Source: Amycolatopsis sp. CA-128772
GTDB taxonomy: Bacteria > Actinomycetota > Actinomycetes > Mycobacteriales > Pseudonocardiaceae
Direction of reading: 5' to 3'
NCBI RefSeq assembly: GCF_002904295.1
Contig: NZ_PPHG01000025.1
Coordinates: 1 to 64,000, forward strand
Length of the DNA stretch: 64,000 nucleotides
In this document: one piece after another, positions 9,088 to 17,479 of the stretch
Position numbering within the stretch: the stretch's first letter is position 1
How the letters are laid out: each line of letters begins with the position of its first letter
Notes under the pieces: generated by a model
Database searches by the model: none
The model's input: only the letters and a program-made list of their open reading frames with translations
What the model was told of the DNA's origin: nothing
Translations under genes and position numbers: made by a program

Positions 9088-9113
9088 CCGGGCGGAAGTG
9101 CGCTCCCGCCCGG
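9088..9113 (+). terminator. Hairpin after the carotenoid operon
   Basis: An inverted repeat with arms CCGGGCGG (9088-9095) and CCGCCCGG (9106-9113) and a 10-base loop, 20 bases after the last crt-operon stop. There is no clear T-run. The position fits a transcription end. Confidence 0.55.
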
Positions 9114-9193
9114 CGAAAACCGCCGCGATTGCGCCCGCTTCTTCCGTCTTCCCGAGGCAACCCACAGTAATCCGGCCTCTCGGAGGAAAGTTC

Positions 9194-11066
9194 ATGTCGC
9201 GGAAGTCCTTGTTCGTCGCGCTGACCACGGTCAGTGCCCTGCTCGCCCCGGCCGCGGTGGCGGCCGCGGCGCCGCCCGGCGTCGATCCGGCCACCGTCGA
9301 CCTCACGCTCGCCGCCGGGGAGAGCACCGACGTCACCAAGCACGTCACCACCTCCGCCGTGCCGCCGAACCCCGGCCTCGTGCTGCTCGCGGACCCCGGG
9401 CAGCATGGGCAGCGCGATCGACAACGTCCGCACGAACGCCAACGCCATCACCGGGGACGTGCTGTCCGCGCAGCCGACCGCCCAGTTCGGCGTGGCCGAG
9501 TACCAAAGACTTCACCGGCTCCGTGCCCTTCGAGGTCAATCAGGCCATCACCGGCAGCACCGCCGCCGTGCAGGCCGGCATCGATCAGTGGTCGGCCGGC
9601 GGCGGCGGTGACGGGCCCGAAGCCGACCTCAACGCCCTCTACGAACTGGCCACCGGAGCCGTCAGCTACCGTGCCGACGGCACGCGCATCATCGCCTGGT
9701 TCGGCGACGCGCCGTCGCACGACCCCAGCGGCGGGCACACCCCGCCCAGACCATCGACGCGCTGAAGGCGGCGAACATCCGCGTCGTCGCGGTCAACGTC
9801 GGTGCGCTGGACGCCTACGGCCAGGCGAGCGCCATCGCCACGGCCACCGGCGGCGTGCTGCTCGACCACGTGCCGTCGAACCAGGTGTCGCAGGCCATCC
9901 TGAACGGCATCAAGTCCATCGAGGTCACGGTGGCACCGAAGGTCACCGGCTGCGACCCGCAGCTGACCCTGACCAACGCACCGGCGAGCGTCAAGGTGAA
10001 CAGCGGTGATGTCGCGACGTTCACCGAGACCGTCGCCGCGGCGGCCGACGCCGCCCCGGGCACGTACCACTGCACGGTCGACTGCCAGGTCGACGGCGTG
10101 TCCCGCGGGTTCGTCGAGACGACGACGGTGCGCGTGCCCGGCCTGAGCATCGACGACGTCACGGTGACCGAAGGCTCCGGCGGCGCGCCGGTGCCGGCCA
10201 CCTTCACCGTCTCGCTGCTCGGGGGCGCCGGCCCGAACCCGGTGTCGGTCCACTACGCCACCGCGAACGGCACGGCGACCGCCCCGGCCGACTACCAGGC
10301 GGCGAGCGGGGACGTGACCTTCGCGCCCGGTGAGACGAGCAAGCCGGTGACCGTGCCGGTCGACCCCGACACCGTCGACGAGCCGGACGAGACGTTCACC
10401 GTGACGCTCTCGAACCCGATCGGCGCCGGGCTGGTCGATCCCACCGGCGTCGCCACGATCGTCGACGACGACCGGGACGGCGTCTTCTCCTGCACCGGCA
10501 CCGCCGCGAACGTCATCGGCATCACCGCGGCCGTGGCGAACCCGGCGAACCTGCCCTGCGCCGACGACAGCAAGACCGTCCTCGACACGACGCTGAACGC
10601 CGGCCTGATCAAGGTGCAGACGCACGCGCTGACCTCCTCGACCGACCTGTTCCCCGACGACCAGTCGGCGGCTCCGGCGGCCGGTGACCAGGCCAAGGCG
10701 TCGGCCAAGGTCGACAAGACGGTGATCAGCACGCTCGGGCTGACCATCGAGCTGGGCGTGATCCAGTCTGAGGCGGCGGCGACCTGCCGGCCGGCTCCGG
10801 GCGGGCTCGCCCCGGCCCTGACCGGCAGCTCGAACATCGCCTCGCTGAAGATCAACGGCGTTCCGGTCACGGTGGGCTCGGCGCCGCTGACCCTCGCGCT
10901 GGTCATCGGCTCGCTGAAGCTGAACGGCCAGACCATCGCCGACGGCGTCGTGAAACAGCAGGCCGTCGCGCTGGAGACCCCGCTGGCGAAGATCGTGCTG
11001 GCGGAGTCCCAGGCCGACGTGCACGGCACCGCCGCGCACCCGGCGGGCCACCCCTGCCGGCGGTGA
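9194..11066 (+). pseudogene. Secreted VWA / Calx-beta domain protein with three frame changes
   Basis: The ATG at 9194 has AGGAAAG upstream and opens a signal peptide (VALTTVSALLAPAAVAAAA, processing after AAA). The protein then enters a von Willebrand A domain whose metal site should read like DTTGSMGSAIDN, but the frame shifts near 9395, again near 9495, and again near 9745. The rest is one open frame: the end of the VWA domain, then a Calx-beta-like repeat (VTEGSGGAP ... VHYATANGTATAPADY ... EPDETFTVTLSNP), then an unassigned C-terminal domain with Cys residues. Sequence between the breaks still reads as protein, so the lesions are recent or are base-calling errors. Without them this would be an exported adhesion or surface-type protein of about 620 aa. 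Confidence 0.7.
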
Positions 11067-11078
11067 TCCGCTGAACCA

Positions 11079-11109
11079 CCCGGGGCGGGCGGTCCCCGCC
11101 CGCCCCGGG
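11079..11109. terminator. Strong bidirectional terminator between convergent genes
   Basis: A perfect 14-bp inverted repeat: arms 11079-11092 and 11096-11109 with a TCC loop. It starts 13 bases after the Calx-beta gene stop and ends immediately before the stop codon of the minus-strand KAS III-like gene, so it can serve both strands. Confidence 0.8.
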
Positions 11110-11110
11110 C

Positions 11111-12097
11111 TCACAGCTCGTGCGCCGTGCCGGTTCCGGTGGTGACCAGCAGGGCGCTCCAGGCCGCGGCCGGGCTGATGTTGAGCAGGACCGCGCGGCC
11201 GCCGAACTCGCCGGTTTCCCGGGCGCTCGCGAGGTTGAAGAAGACGTCGTTGGGCCCGAGGTGGCCGCAGCGGGCCAGGTTTTCGAAGCACGCCTTCGCG
11301 ATCGGGACGCCGAGGGCCTCCGACCAGTTGCGGAACGCGGCCGTGGACAGGTTCTGCGTGAGGTAGCAGCCGACGTCGGCCGGGCTCAGGCCGTTGCGGG
11401 CGAGGAGCCGGGCGACCAGCGCCCGCAGCCGGTTGCGGGTCTCCACGGCCAGCCGGAACGAATAGGCCGCCGGATCGGTGCACACTTCCCGCCAGCGCGC
11501 GAACTCCTCGTCGCGGTACTCGACGCGGAACAGGTCCGCGTAGGCACCGTTCGTCTCCAGCAGGATGTCGCGGATCCGGAGATTTCCCTGACGACGCAGC
11601 AGAAGCGCGCCCCCGCTGTCGCCGTTCACCGTGACGGGGTGGCGGTAGCGTCCGGGGGTCGCGGGTTTGCTCCCGTGCAGCACGAGCACGTTCGCCAGGT
11701 CCGGGTCGGCGCGCAGCAACCCGCTCGCGGCCAGCAGGGCCGGGGTGAGGGACGCGCAGCCGAGGCCGCCGACCGAAAACGCCATCGCCCGCCCGGCGCC
11801 GAGCATCGCCTGCAGCCGGGTGGCTTCCGAGCTGACCAGCGTCTGCGGGGCCCGCGGTTCCACGGTCAGGACGACGTCGACGGCGCCGGCGTCCAGGCCG
11901 GCGGCGGCCAGCGCGCGCCGGCCCGCCCGGGCGGCCAGCTCGGCCGCGGTGAGCGAGTCGTCGGCGGGCACCCGGTCGATGCCCAGGGCGGCGCAGGTGG
12001 CGCGTTCGGCTTCCGGCAGGGTGGCCAGCTCGGGCAGCTCGGCGACGGCGAGCGACGTCTCGGGCAGGTACCACGCCGACGCGGCGAGGGCGATCAC
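11111..12097 (-). CDS. KAS III-like (FabH fold) acyltransferase/ketosynthase of biosynthetic locus 1
   Basis: 328 aa with the thiolase-fold pattern of ketoacyl-ACP synthase III. The nucleophile is Cys114 in GGLGCASLTPALL. The usual His of the PHQAN-type motif is replaced (CYLTQNLSTAAF), and the usual Asn of the GNTSAAS-type motif reads RCGHLGPND. The canonical Cys-His-Asn triad is therefore altered, arguing against ordinary chain initiation and for an acyl-transfer or off-loading role, as known for some KAS III relatives in natural product pathways. Its GTG start overlaps the stop of the upstream KS/NRPS gene, so it is coupled to the assembly line, which has no thioesterase. Function is inferred. 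Confidence 0.75.
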   Translation of the reverse strand: MIALAASAWYLPETSLAVAELPELATLPEAERATCAALGIDRVPADDSLTAAELAARAGRRALAAAGLDAGAVDVVLTVEPRAPQTLVSSEATRLQAMLGAGRAMAFSVGGLGCASLTPALLAASGLLRADPDLANVLVLHGSKPATPGRYRHPVTVNGDSGGALLLRRQGNLRIRDILLETNGAYADLFRVEYRDEEFARWREVCTDPAAYSFRLAVETRNRLRALVARLLARNGLSPADVGCYLTQNLSTAAFRNWSEALGVPIAKACFENLARCGHLGPNDVFFNLASARETGEFGGRAVLLNISPAAAWSALLVTTGTGTAHEL

Positions 12098-15000
12098 GGC
12101 AGCTCGGTGAAAGCGCCCACGATCGCGTCGGCGAGCGCGTCCAGGCGGTCCTCCCCGACGCCGCCGGCCACGGCCAGCCGCAGCGCGCCGTCCCGCACCG
12201 CGCTCGTAACGACCAGCGGGAACCAGGAGGCGACCGCGCGTTTCAGGTTCACCGACAGGTCCCAGCGGGTGCGCAGCAGGCGGACGCCGGAGTCGAACGC
12301 GGAGGTGTCGCTGGGCCCGTGGAGCACCAGGACGTCCGGTTCGGGCAGGGCCCGCAGCCGCGCGGTGCCGGGCGAGTCCGGCGAGAGGTGCCGCAGCATC
12401 CCGTAGCCGACGCCGTCGTTCGGCACCGACCGCGCGCGGTCGGTGATCTCCGGCAGGCAGTCGCGGGCCGTGGTGCCCGGCGCGACCGGCAGCACCAGCG
12501 GGTGCAGGGTGGTGAACCAGCCCACCGACGGGCCGCGGCCGGCCAGCCGGAACGGGTTGGGCGTGGCCTCGCCCTCGGTCATCACGAACGCGCTCGGCGC
12601 GTCCTGCCACCGGGCCAGGCCGCACGAGACCGCGCACAGCGCCGCTTCCCGGCCCTCGGCGCCGCCGGCCGACAGCAGCGTCGCCACCGCCGGGTCGTCG
12701 AGGGTCCGGGTGGTGATGCCGTCGCCGGGCGGGCCGCCGATCGTCCCGGCCGCCGCGCCCGCCCGCAGGGTCGCCGTCCAGTAGGTCAGTTCCGCCGAGA
12801 GCTCGTCGGAGGCCGCCATGGCCCGCAGGTGCCCGGCCCACTCCCGCCACCGCGGCGGCCGCGGGGCGAGGGCCGGGGCGCGGCCCGCCGTGAGGTCGCC
12901 GAGCAGGACGTCGAGGTCGTCGAGGACGACCACGGTCGACATGTTGTCGAAGACGAAGTGGTTGACCAGCAGCACGAGCAGGCCGCCGCGGGCGCGGCCG
13001 CGGTCGTAGTGACGGACGCGGAACAGCGGCCCGCGGGCGGGGTCCATCTCCGCCTTCATCGCCTGGCAGTCGTCCGCGACGATGCCGAGCTCCTCCTCGG
13101 CGCCCAGCGGCGGGAGCACCATCGTGTCGAACACGTCCGCCACGGTCACGTCCGCGACCTCCAGGCGGGCGCCGAGCGCGTTGCGCCGCAGCCGGTAGCG
13201 CAGCGGTTCGTGCAGGGCGAGCAGGTGCCCGATCGCCGTCCGGATGGCGGCGGGGGCCACCTCGGGTGTGGTTTCCACCGTGTGCACGTCGACGAAGTCG
13301 CCGACGTCGTCGGGCATCCGGCGCAGGAAGCTGTGCATGATCGGGGTCGGCGGGATCGCGGCCGCGACCTCCGGCACCGGGGCTCCGGACGGCACTGTTG
13401 CCGGTGCCGGGCCGTCGACGACCGCGGCCCGCGCCAGCTCGGCGAGCGTGCGGCACTGCAGCAGCTGCTGCGGGGTGAAGTGGACGCCGTCCTTCGCCGC
13501 CCGGGCGGCCACCCGGACGCCGAGGACGGAATCGCCGCCGAGGTCGAAGAAGTTGTCCTTCGGCGAGACCGGGCCGCCGGTGAGCAGGTCCGCGCAGATC
13601 GCGGTGAGGACGTGCTCGGCACGGACGACCGGGTCACTGTCCACTGAGGAGGGTGTGGTCACGGCGGGCTCCCGGTGGGTGGTGGCGGGGACCGGCTCGC
13701 CGTCGACGGCCGGCAGTGCGTCGAGCGGGCGGCCGGGTTCGCGCAGCACGGCGTCGAGGAGGCCGGGCAGCAGCCGGGCGAGCGCCTCCGCCGTCCCGCG
13801 GTCGAACAGGGCCGTGGCGTACTCGAAGTAGCCGTCCATCGGCCCGTCCTGCTGGTCGATCACGCCCACGGTGAGGTCGAACTTGGCGGTGCCCGGCGCG
13901 ATGCCCGCGATCGTGCCGCTCTCGGAGAACCGCGAGCAGCCGAGACCGCCCAGCTCGGCGGTGTCCTGCGGGACGTTCTGGTAGGTGTAGGCCACGTCGA
14001 ACAGAGGCTGGCGGCCGGGCTCGCGCGGCCCGCACACCGCCGAGACGATCTTCTCCAGGGGGATTTCCTCGTGGTCGAGGACCTGCGCGACGGTGTCCGC
14101 GCAGCGCCGGACCAGGCCGGTGAACGACAGCGATCCCTCGACCCGGGTGCGGAACGGCGGCAGGTTGTTGAAGTAGCCCATCAGGTCGTGCGTCGCCGGG
14201 TGCGTGCGGCCGGAGGTGGCCACCGCGACGACGACGTCGGTGAAGCCTGCCCAGCGGTGCAGCAGCGCGTCGACCAGCGCGAGCATCGTGACGAACGTCG
14301 TCACGCCGTGTTCGCGGCTGAACCTGCGGGCGGCCTCGGCCGCCGGTTCGGCCACGGTGAACTCGACGAGGTCGCCGTCGAAGGTCTGGGCCGGCGGGCG
14401 CGGGCGGTCCAGCGGTAGCTGCGCGGTGGGCGGCTCGGCCAGCCGGGTGCGCCAGAACCGCAGGCCACGCTCGAGGGTCTCCCCCGTCAGCCGCTTCCGC
14501 TGCCAGGCCGCGAAGTCGGCGAACTGGAAGGGCAGGTCCGGCAGCTCGGGCGCCCGCCCGGCCAGCCGGGCCTGGTAGAGCTCGGTGAAGTCGCGGAAGA
14601 AGACGGTCGGCGACCAGCCGTCGAAGACGATGTGGTGGTAGGTCCAGAGCAGGACGTGGTCGTCGGCGGCCAGGCGCAGCAGGGTGATCCGCACCAGCGG
14701 GCCGGTGGCCAGGTCGAACGGGCGGACGGCCTCCCGGTCGGCCAGCTCGTGCGCCGCCGCGTCCCGCTCGGCTCCGGGCAGCGTGCTCAGGTCGTGCACG
14801 ACGAGGTCCGGCCCGGGTTCGGCGAGCCGCACGAACGGCACGCCGTCGTCGTCCGGGATGCAGGTGCGCAGGATTTCGTGCCGGCCGACGAGGTCCCGCA
14901 CCGCCCCGGCGAGCGCGGTTTCGTCCAGCGGGCCGGACAGCCGCAGGTCGTGCGGGATGTTGTAGAGCGCGGAGCCCGGGTTGAGCCGGTCCAGGTACCA

Positions 15001-17466
15001 CAGCTGTTCCTGGCCGAACGACAGCGGCAGCGGGCCGACGCGCGGGAGCACCGGCACGGCGGAGCCGGCCCCGGACCGGCCGCCCTCGGCGCACGCCGCC
15101 TCGATGCGGGCGGCGAAGGCCCGCACGGTCGGGTGGGCGTAGAGGTCGGCGAACGTCAGCTCGACGCCGAAGTCGCGTTCCATGGTGCGCAACGCCGTGA
15201 TCGCCGCGATCGACGTCCCGCCGAGGGCGAAGTAGTCCGAGGCCGGGCCGAGGCCGTCCTCGCCGAGGGCGCGGGCCCAGACCTCGGCGACCCGGCGCTC
15301 GGTGTCCACATCGGACACCACGGCCGGCGCTTCGGGCACCGGGACCTCGGCGGCCGGGGTACCCGCCGGCCGGCACCAGCAGCGGACGCTCTCCAGCGGG
15401 TACGCCGGGGCCTCGATCCGCGGCACGACCGCACCCGCGTAGTGGCGGTCCCAGTCGAGCCGGACGCCGAGCCGGTAGAGCGACGCCAGCTGCCGCAGCA
15501 CGGCCCGCCGGCCGCCGCCGGCGACCAGCTCGACGCAGCCGAGCCCGGGCGCCAGGCAGCGCATCGTCCGGGACAGCACCCCGCCGGTGCCCAGTTCGAC
15601 CAGCACCGCACCGTCGCGGACGAACCCGCGGACCGCCTCGGCCAGCCGGGCGGAGTCGAGCCCGGGACCGACGGCCCGGTCCGCCGCGGCCGCCAGCCCG
15701 TCCGCGAGGGACAGCTCGCCGCGGGCGATCCGCACCGACAGGTTGCCCGCGCCGGACCCGACGAGGTGCGTGTCCGGGAGGCCGAGCGACCGGGCCAGCC
15801 GGTGCAGGGCGTGCTGGACGGCGACCAGCCGCGGTCCCGGCTCGGCGGGCAGCGGGTCGTCGCCGAGGACCGGCCACGCCGCGCACAGCTCCCGCCAGAC
15901 CTCGGGCTCGGCCCCGCCGTCCCCGGAGAACAGCAGCACCACCGGCGGGTCGTCGGCGACCGGGGTGTCCGGGACGGCGGCCGACCGCAGGGCCGCGGCC
16001 AGTGCCTCGGGTTCGCCGGCGACCACCGCGATGCGGAAGGGGTGGTCGTCGCGGCCGCGGTTCATCGCGTGCCCGATGGCGAGCACGCCGTGGCCGCTCT
16101 TCTCCGCGAACCCGGCGACCTGCTCGCGGTAGGCGGCGAGCGCGGCCGCCGACTTCGCCGACACCGTCACCAGGTGCTCGGTTCCGGCCGCCTCCTCGGG
16201 CACCGGGGCCGGCGGGGCCTGCTCCACGACGGCGTGCACGTTGGTGCCGGTCAGCCCGAAGGAGCTCAGGCCCGCACGGCGCGGGGCGTCTTCGCCCCAC
16301 GGGCCGAAGGCCGGGTTGACCCGCACCGGGCCGCCGAAGTCGATCAGCGGGTTGGGCGTCTCGAAGTGCGCGGTCGGGTAGCGGACGCCGCGCTGCACGC
16401 TGAGCAGCACCTTGACCAGCCCGGCGACGCCGGCGGCGTTGTCCAGGTGCCCGATGTTGCCCTTGATCGAGCCGATCGCGCAGGACGGCGTCGTCACGCC
16501 GGCGTCGAGGAAGGCCTGGCGCAGGGCCTCGACCTCGACGACGTCGCCGAGCGGGGTGGCCGAGCCGTGGCACTCGACGTACCCGACGGTGGCCGGGTCG
16601 ACGCCGGCGTCGTGCCAGGCCGCGGTGATCACCTCGGTCTGCGCCGCCCGGCTGGGCGCGCTCATGCTGGCCATCCGGTAGCCGTTGTGGTTGACCGCGA
16701 TGCCCTTCAGCACCGCGTGCACGTGGTCGCCGTCGGCGAGCGCGGCCGCCAGCGGCTTGAGCACGACGATCCCGCCGCCTTCGCCGCCGACCGCACCGGT
16801 CGCCTTCTCGTCGAACGGGCGGCACCGGCCCTCCGGCGACTCGACGCCGCGGACCGGGACGTGCCCGGCCTCGCGGATCGGCACCGGCCGCACGCTGATG
16901 CCGCCCGCCAGGGCCAGGTCCGCGGCGCCGCTGCGGAGCAGGGCGGCGGCGTGGGCGATGGCGACCAGGCTGCCGCTGCACGCGGTGTCGAGGACGAGCG
17001 CGGGCCCGGTGAAGTCGTGCCGGTAGCTGATCCGCGCGGCCGGCGCCGCCCCGATGATGCCGAGGATCTGCTGCGGGTCCTCCTCCTCGAAGAGGTCTTC
17101 GTAGTCCGACCGCGAGCTCCCGAGCACGACCGCGGTCCGCGATCCCCGCAGCGCCTGGGGCGCGTAACAGGCGTTCTCGAGGGCTTCGTGGGCCAGCTGC
17201 AGGATCAGCCGCTGGTGCGGATCCATCCACGCGGCCTCGGCCGGCGGCACGCCGAAGAACCGGTGGTCGAACCGGTCGATCCGGTCGAGGTAGCCCATCG
17301 GCAGGTAGCCGGGCCCGGCCGGGAAGCCGTTCTCCCGCAGCCGTTCCGCGGCGGGCTGCCCGACCACGTCCCGGCCGCCGGCGAGCAGGTCGTGCACGGC
17401 GTCCAGCCCGTGGGCGCCCGGGAGCAGGGCGGCCACCCCGATGATCGCCACGTCGTCGTTGCGCAC
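12094..17466 (-). CDS. Hybrid PKS/NRPS: KS - vestigial AT - ACP - C - T - degenerate E
   Basis: 1790 aa. The ketosynthase (about 1-425) is intact: Cys163 in DTACSGSL, His300 in ECHGSATPLGD and His340 in GNIGHLDNAAG. The following AT-like region (about 505-700) is only some 200 residues long. The nucleophile motif GHSxG reads GSGAG at 570-574, so the serine is lost, and no YASH/GAFH-type motif is present. An ACP follows (Ser752 in LGGTSIAA), then a condensation domain with YHHIVFDGW, a T domain (LGGDSVLGV) and an epimerase/condensation-like end domain whose HHxxxD motif reads NHFVFD and whose EGHGRE motif is lost. No A domain serves the last T. The GTG start has GGAGG 9 bases upstream, overlapping the NRPS stop. 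Confidence 0.9.
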   Translation of the reverse strand: MRNDDVAIIGVAALLPGAHGLDAVHDLLAGGRDVVGQPAAERLRENGFPAGPGYLPMGYLDRIDRFDHRFFGVPPAEAAWMDPHQRLILQLAHEALENACYAPQALRGSRTAVVLGSSRSDYEDLFEEEDPQQILGIIGAAPAARISYRHDFTGPALVLDTACSGSLVAIAHAAALLRSGAADLALAGGISVRPVPIREAGHVPVRGVESPEGRCRPFDEKATGAVGGEGGGIVVLKPLAAALADGDHVHAVLKGIAVNHNGYRMASMSAPSRAAQTEVITAAWHDAGVDPATVGYVECHGSATPLGDVVEVEALRQAFLDAGVTTPSCAIGSIKGNIGHLDNAAGVAGLVKVLLSVQRGVRYPTAHFETPNPLIDFGGPVRVNPAFGPWGEDAPRRAGLSSFGLTGTNVHAVVEQAPPAPVPEEAAGTEHLVTVSAKSAAALAAYREQVAGFAEKSGHGVLAIGHAMNRGRDDHPFRIAVVAGEPEALAAALRSAAVPDTPVADDPPVVLLFSGDGGAEPEVWRELCAAWPVLGDDPLPAEPGPRLVAVQHALHRLARSLGLPDTHLVGSGAGNLSVRIARGELSLADGLAAAADRAVGPGLDSARLAEAVRGFVRDGAVLVELGTGGVLSRTMRCLAPGLGCVELVAGGGRRAVLRQLASLYRLGVRLDWDRHYAGAVVPRIEAPAYPLESVRCWCRPAGTPAAEVPVPEAPAVVSDVDTERRVAEVWARALGEDGLGPASDYFALGGTSIAAITALRTMERDFGVELTFADLYAHPTVRAFAARIEAACAEGGRSGAGSAVPVLPRVGPLPLSFGQEQLWYLDRLNPGSALYNIPHDLRLSGPLDETALAGAVRDLVGRHEILRTCIPDDDGVPFVRLAEPGPDLVVHDLSTLPGAERDAAAHELADREAVRPFDLATGPLVRITLLRLAADDHVLLWTYHHIVFDGWSPTVFFRDFTELYQARLAGRAPELPDLPFQFADFAAWQRKRLTGETLERGLRFWRTRLAEPPTAQLPLDRPRPPAQTFDGDLVEFTVAEPAAEAARRFSREHGVTTFVTMLALVDALLHRWAGFTDVVVAVATSGRTHPATHDLMGYFNNLPPFRTRVEGSLSFTGLVRRCADTVAQVLDHEEIPLEKIVSAVCGPREPGRQPLFDVAYTYQNVPQDTAELGGLGCSRFSESGTIAGIAPGTAKFDLTVGVIDQQDGPMDGYFEYATALFDRGTAEALARLLPGLLDAVLREPGRPLDALPAVDGEPVPATTHREPAVTTPSSVDSDPVVRAEHVLTAICADLLTGGPVSPKDNFFDLGGDSVLGVRVAARAAKDGVHFTPQQLLQCRTLAELARAAVVDGPAPATVPSGAPVPEVAAAIPPTPIMHSFLRRMPDDVGDFVDVHTVETTPEVAPAAIRTAIGHLLALHEPLRYRLRRNALGARLEVADVTVADVFDTMVLPPLGAEEELGIVADDCQAMKAEMDPARGPLFRVRHYDRGRARGGLLVLLVNHFVFDNMSTVVVLDDLDVLLGDLTAGRAPALAPRPPRWREWAGHLRAMAASDELSAELTYWTATLRAGAAAGTIGGPPGDGITTRTLDDPAVATLLSAGGAEGREAALCAVSCGLARWQDAPSAFVMTEGEATPNPFRLAGRGPSVGWFTTLHPLVLPVAPGTTARDCLPEITDRARSVPNDGVGYGMLRHLSPDSPGTARLRALPEPDVLVLHGPSDTSAFDSGVRLLRTRWDLSVNLKRAVASWFPLVVTSAVRDGALRLAVAGGVGEDRLDALADAIVGAFTELP

Positions 17467-17479
17467 CGGCTCCGACCTC

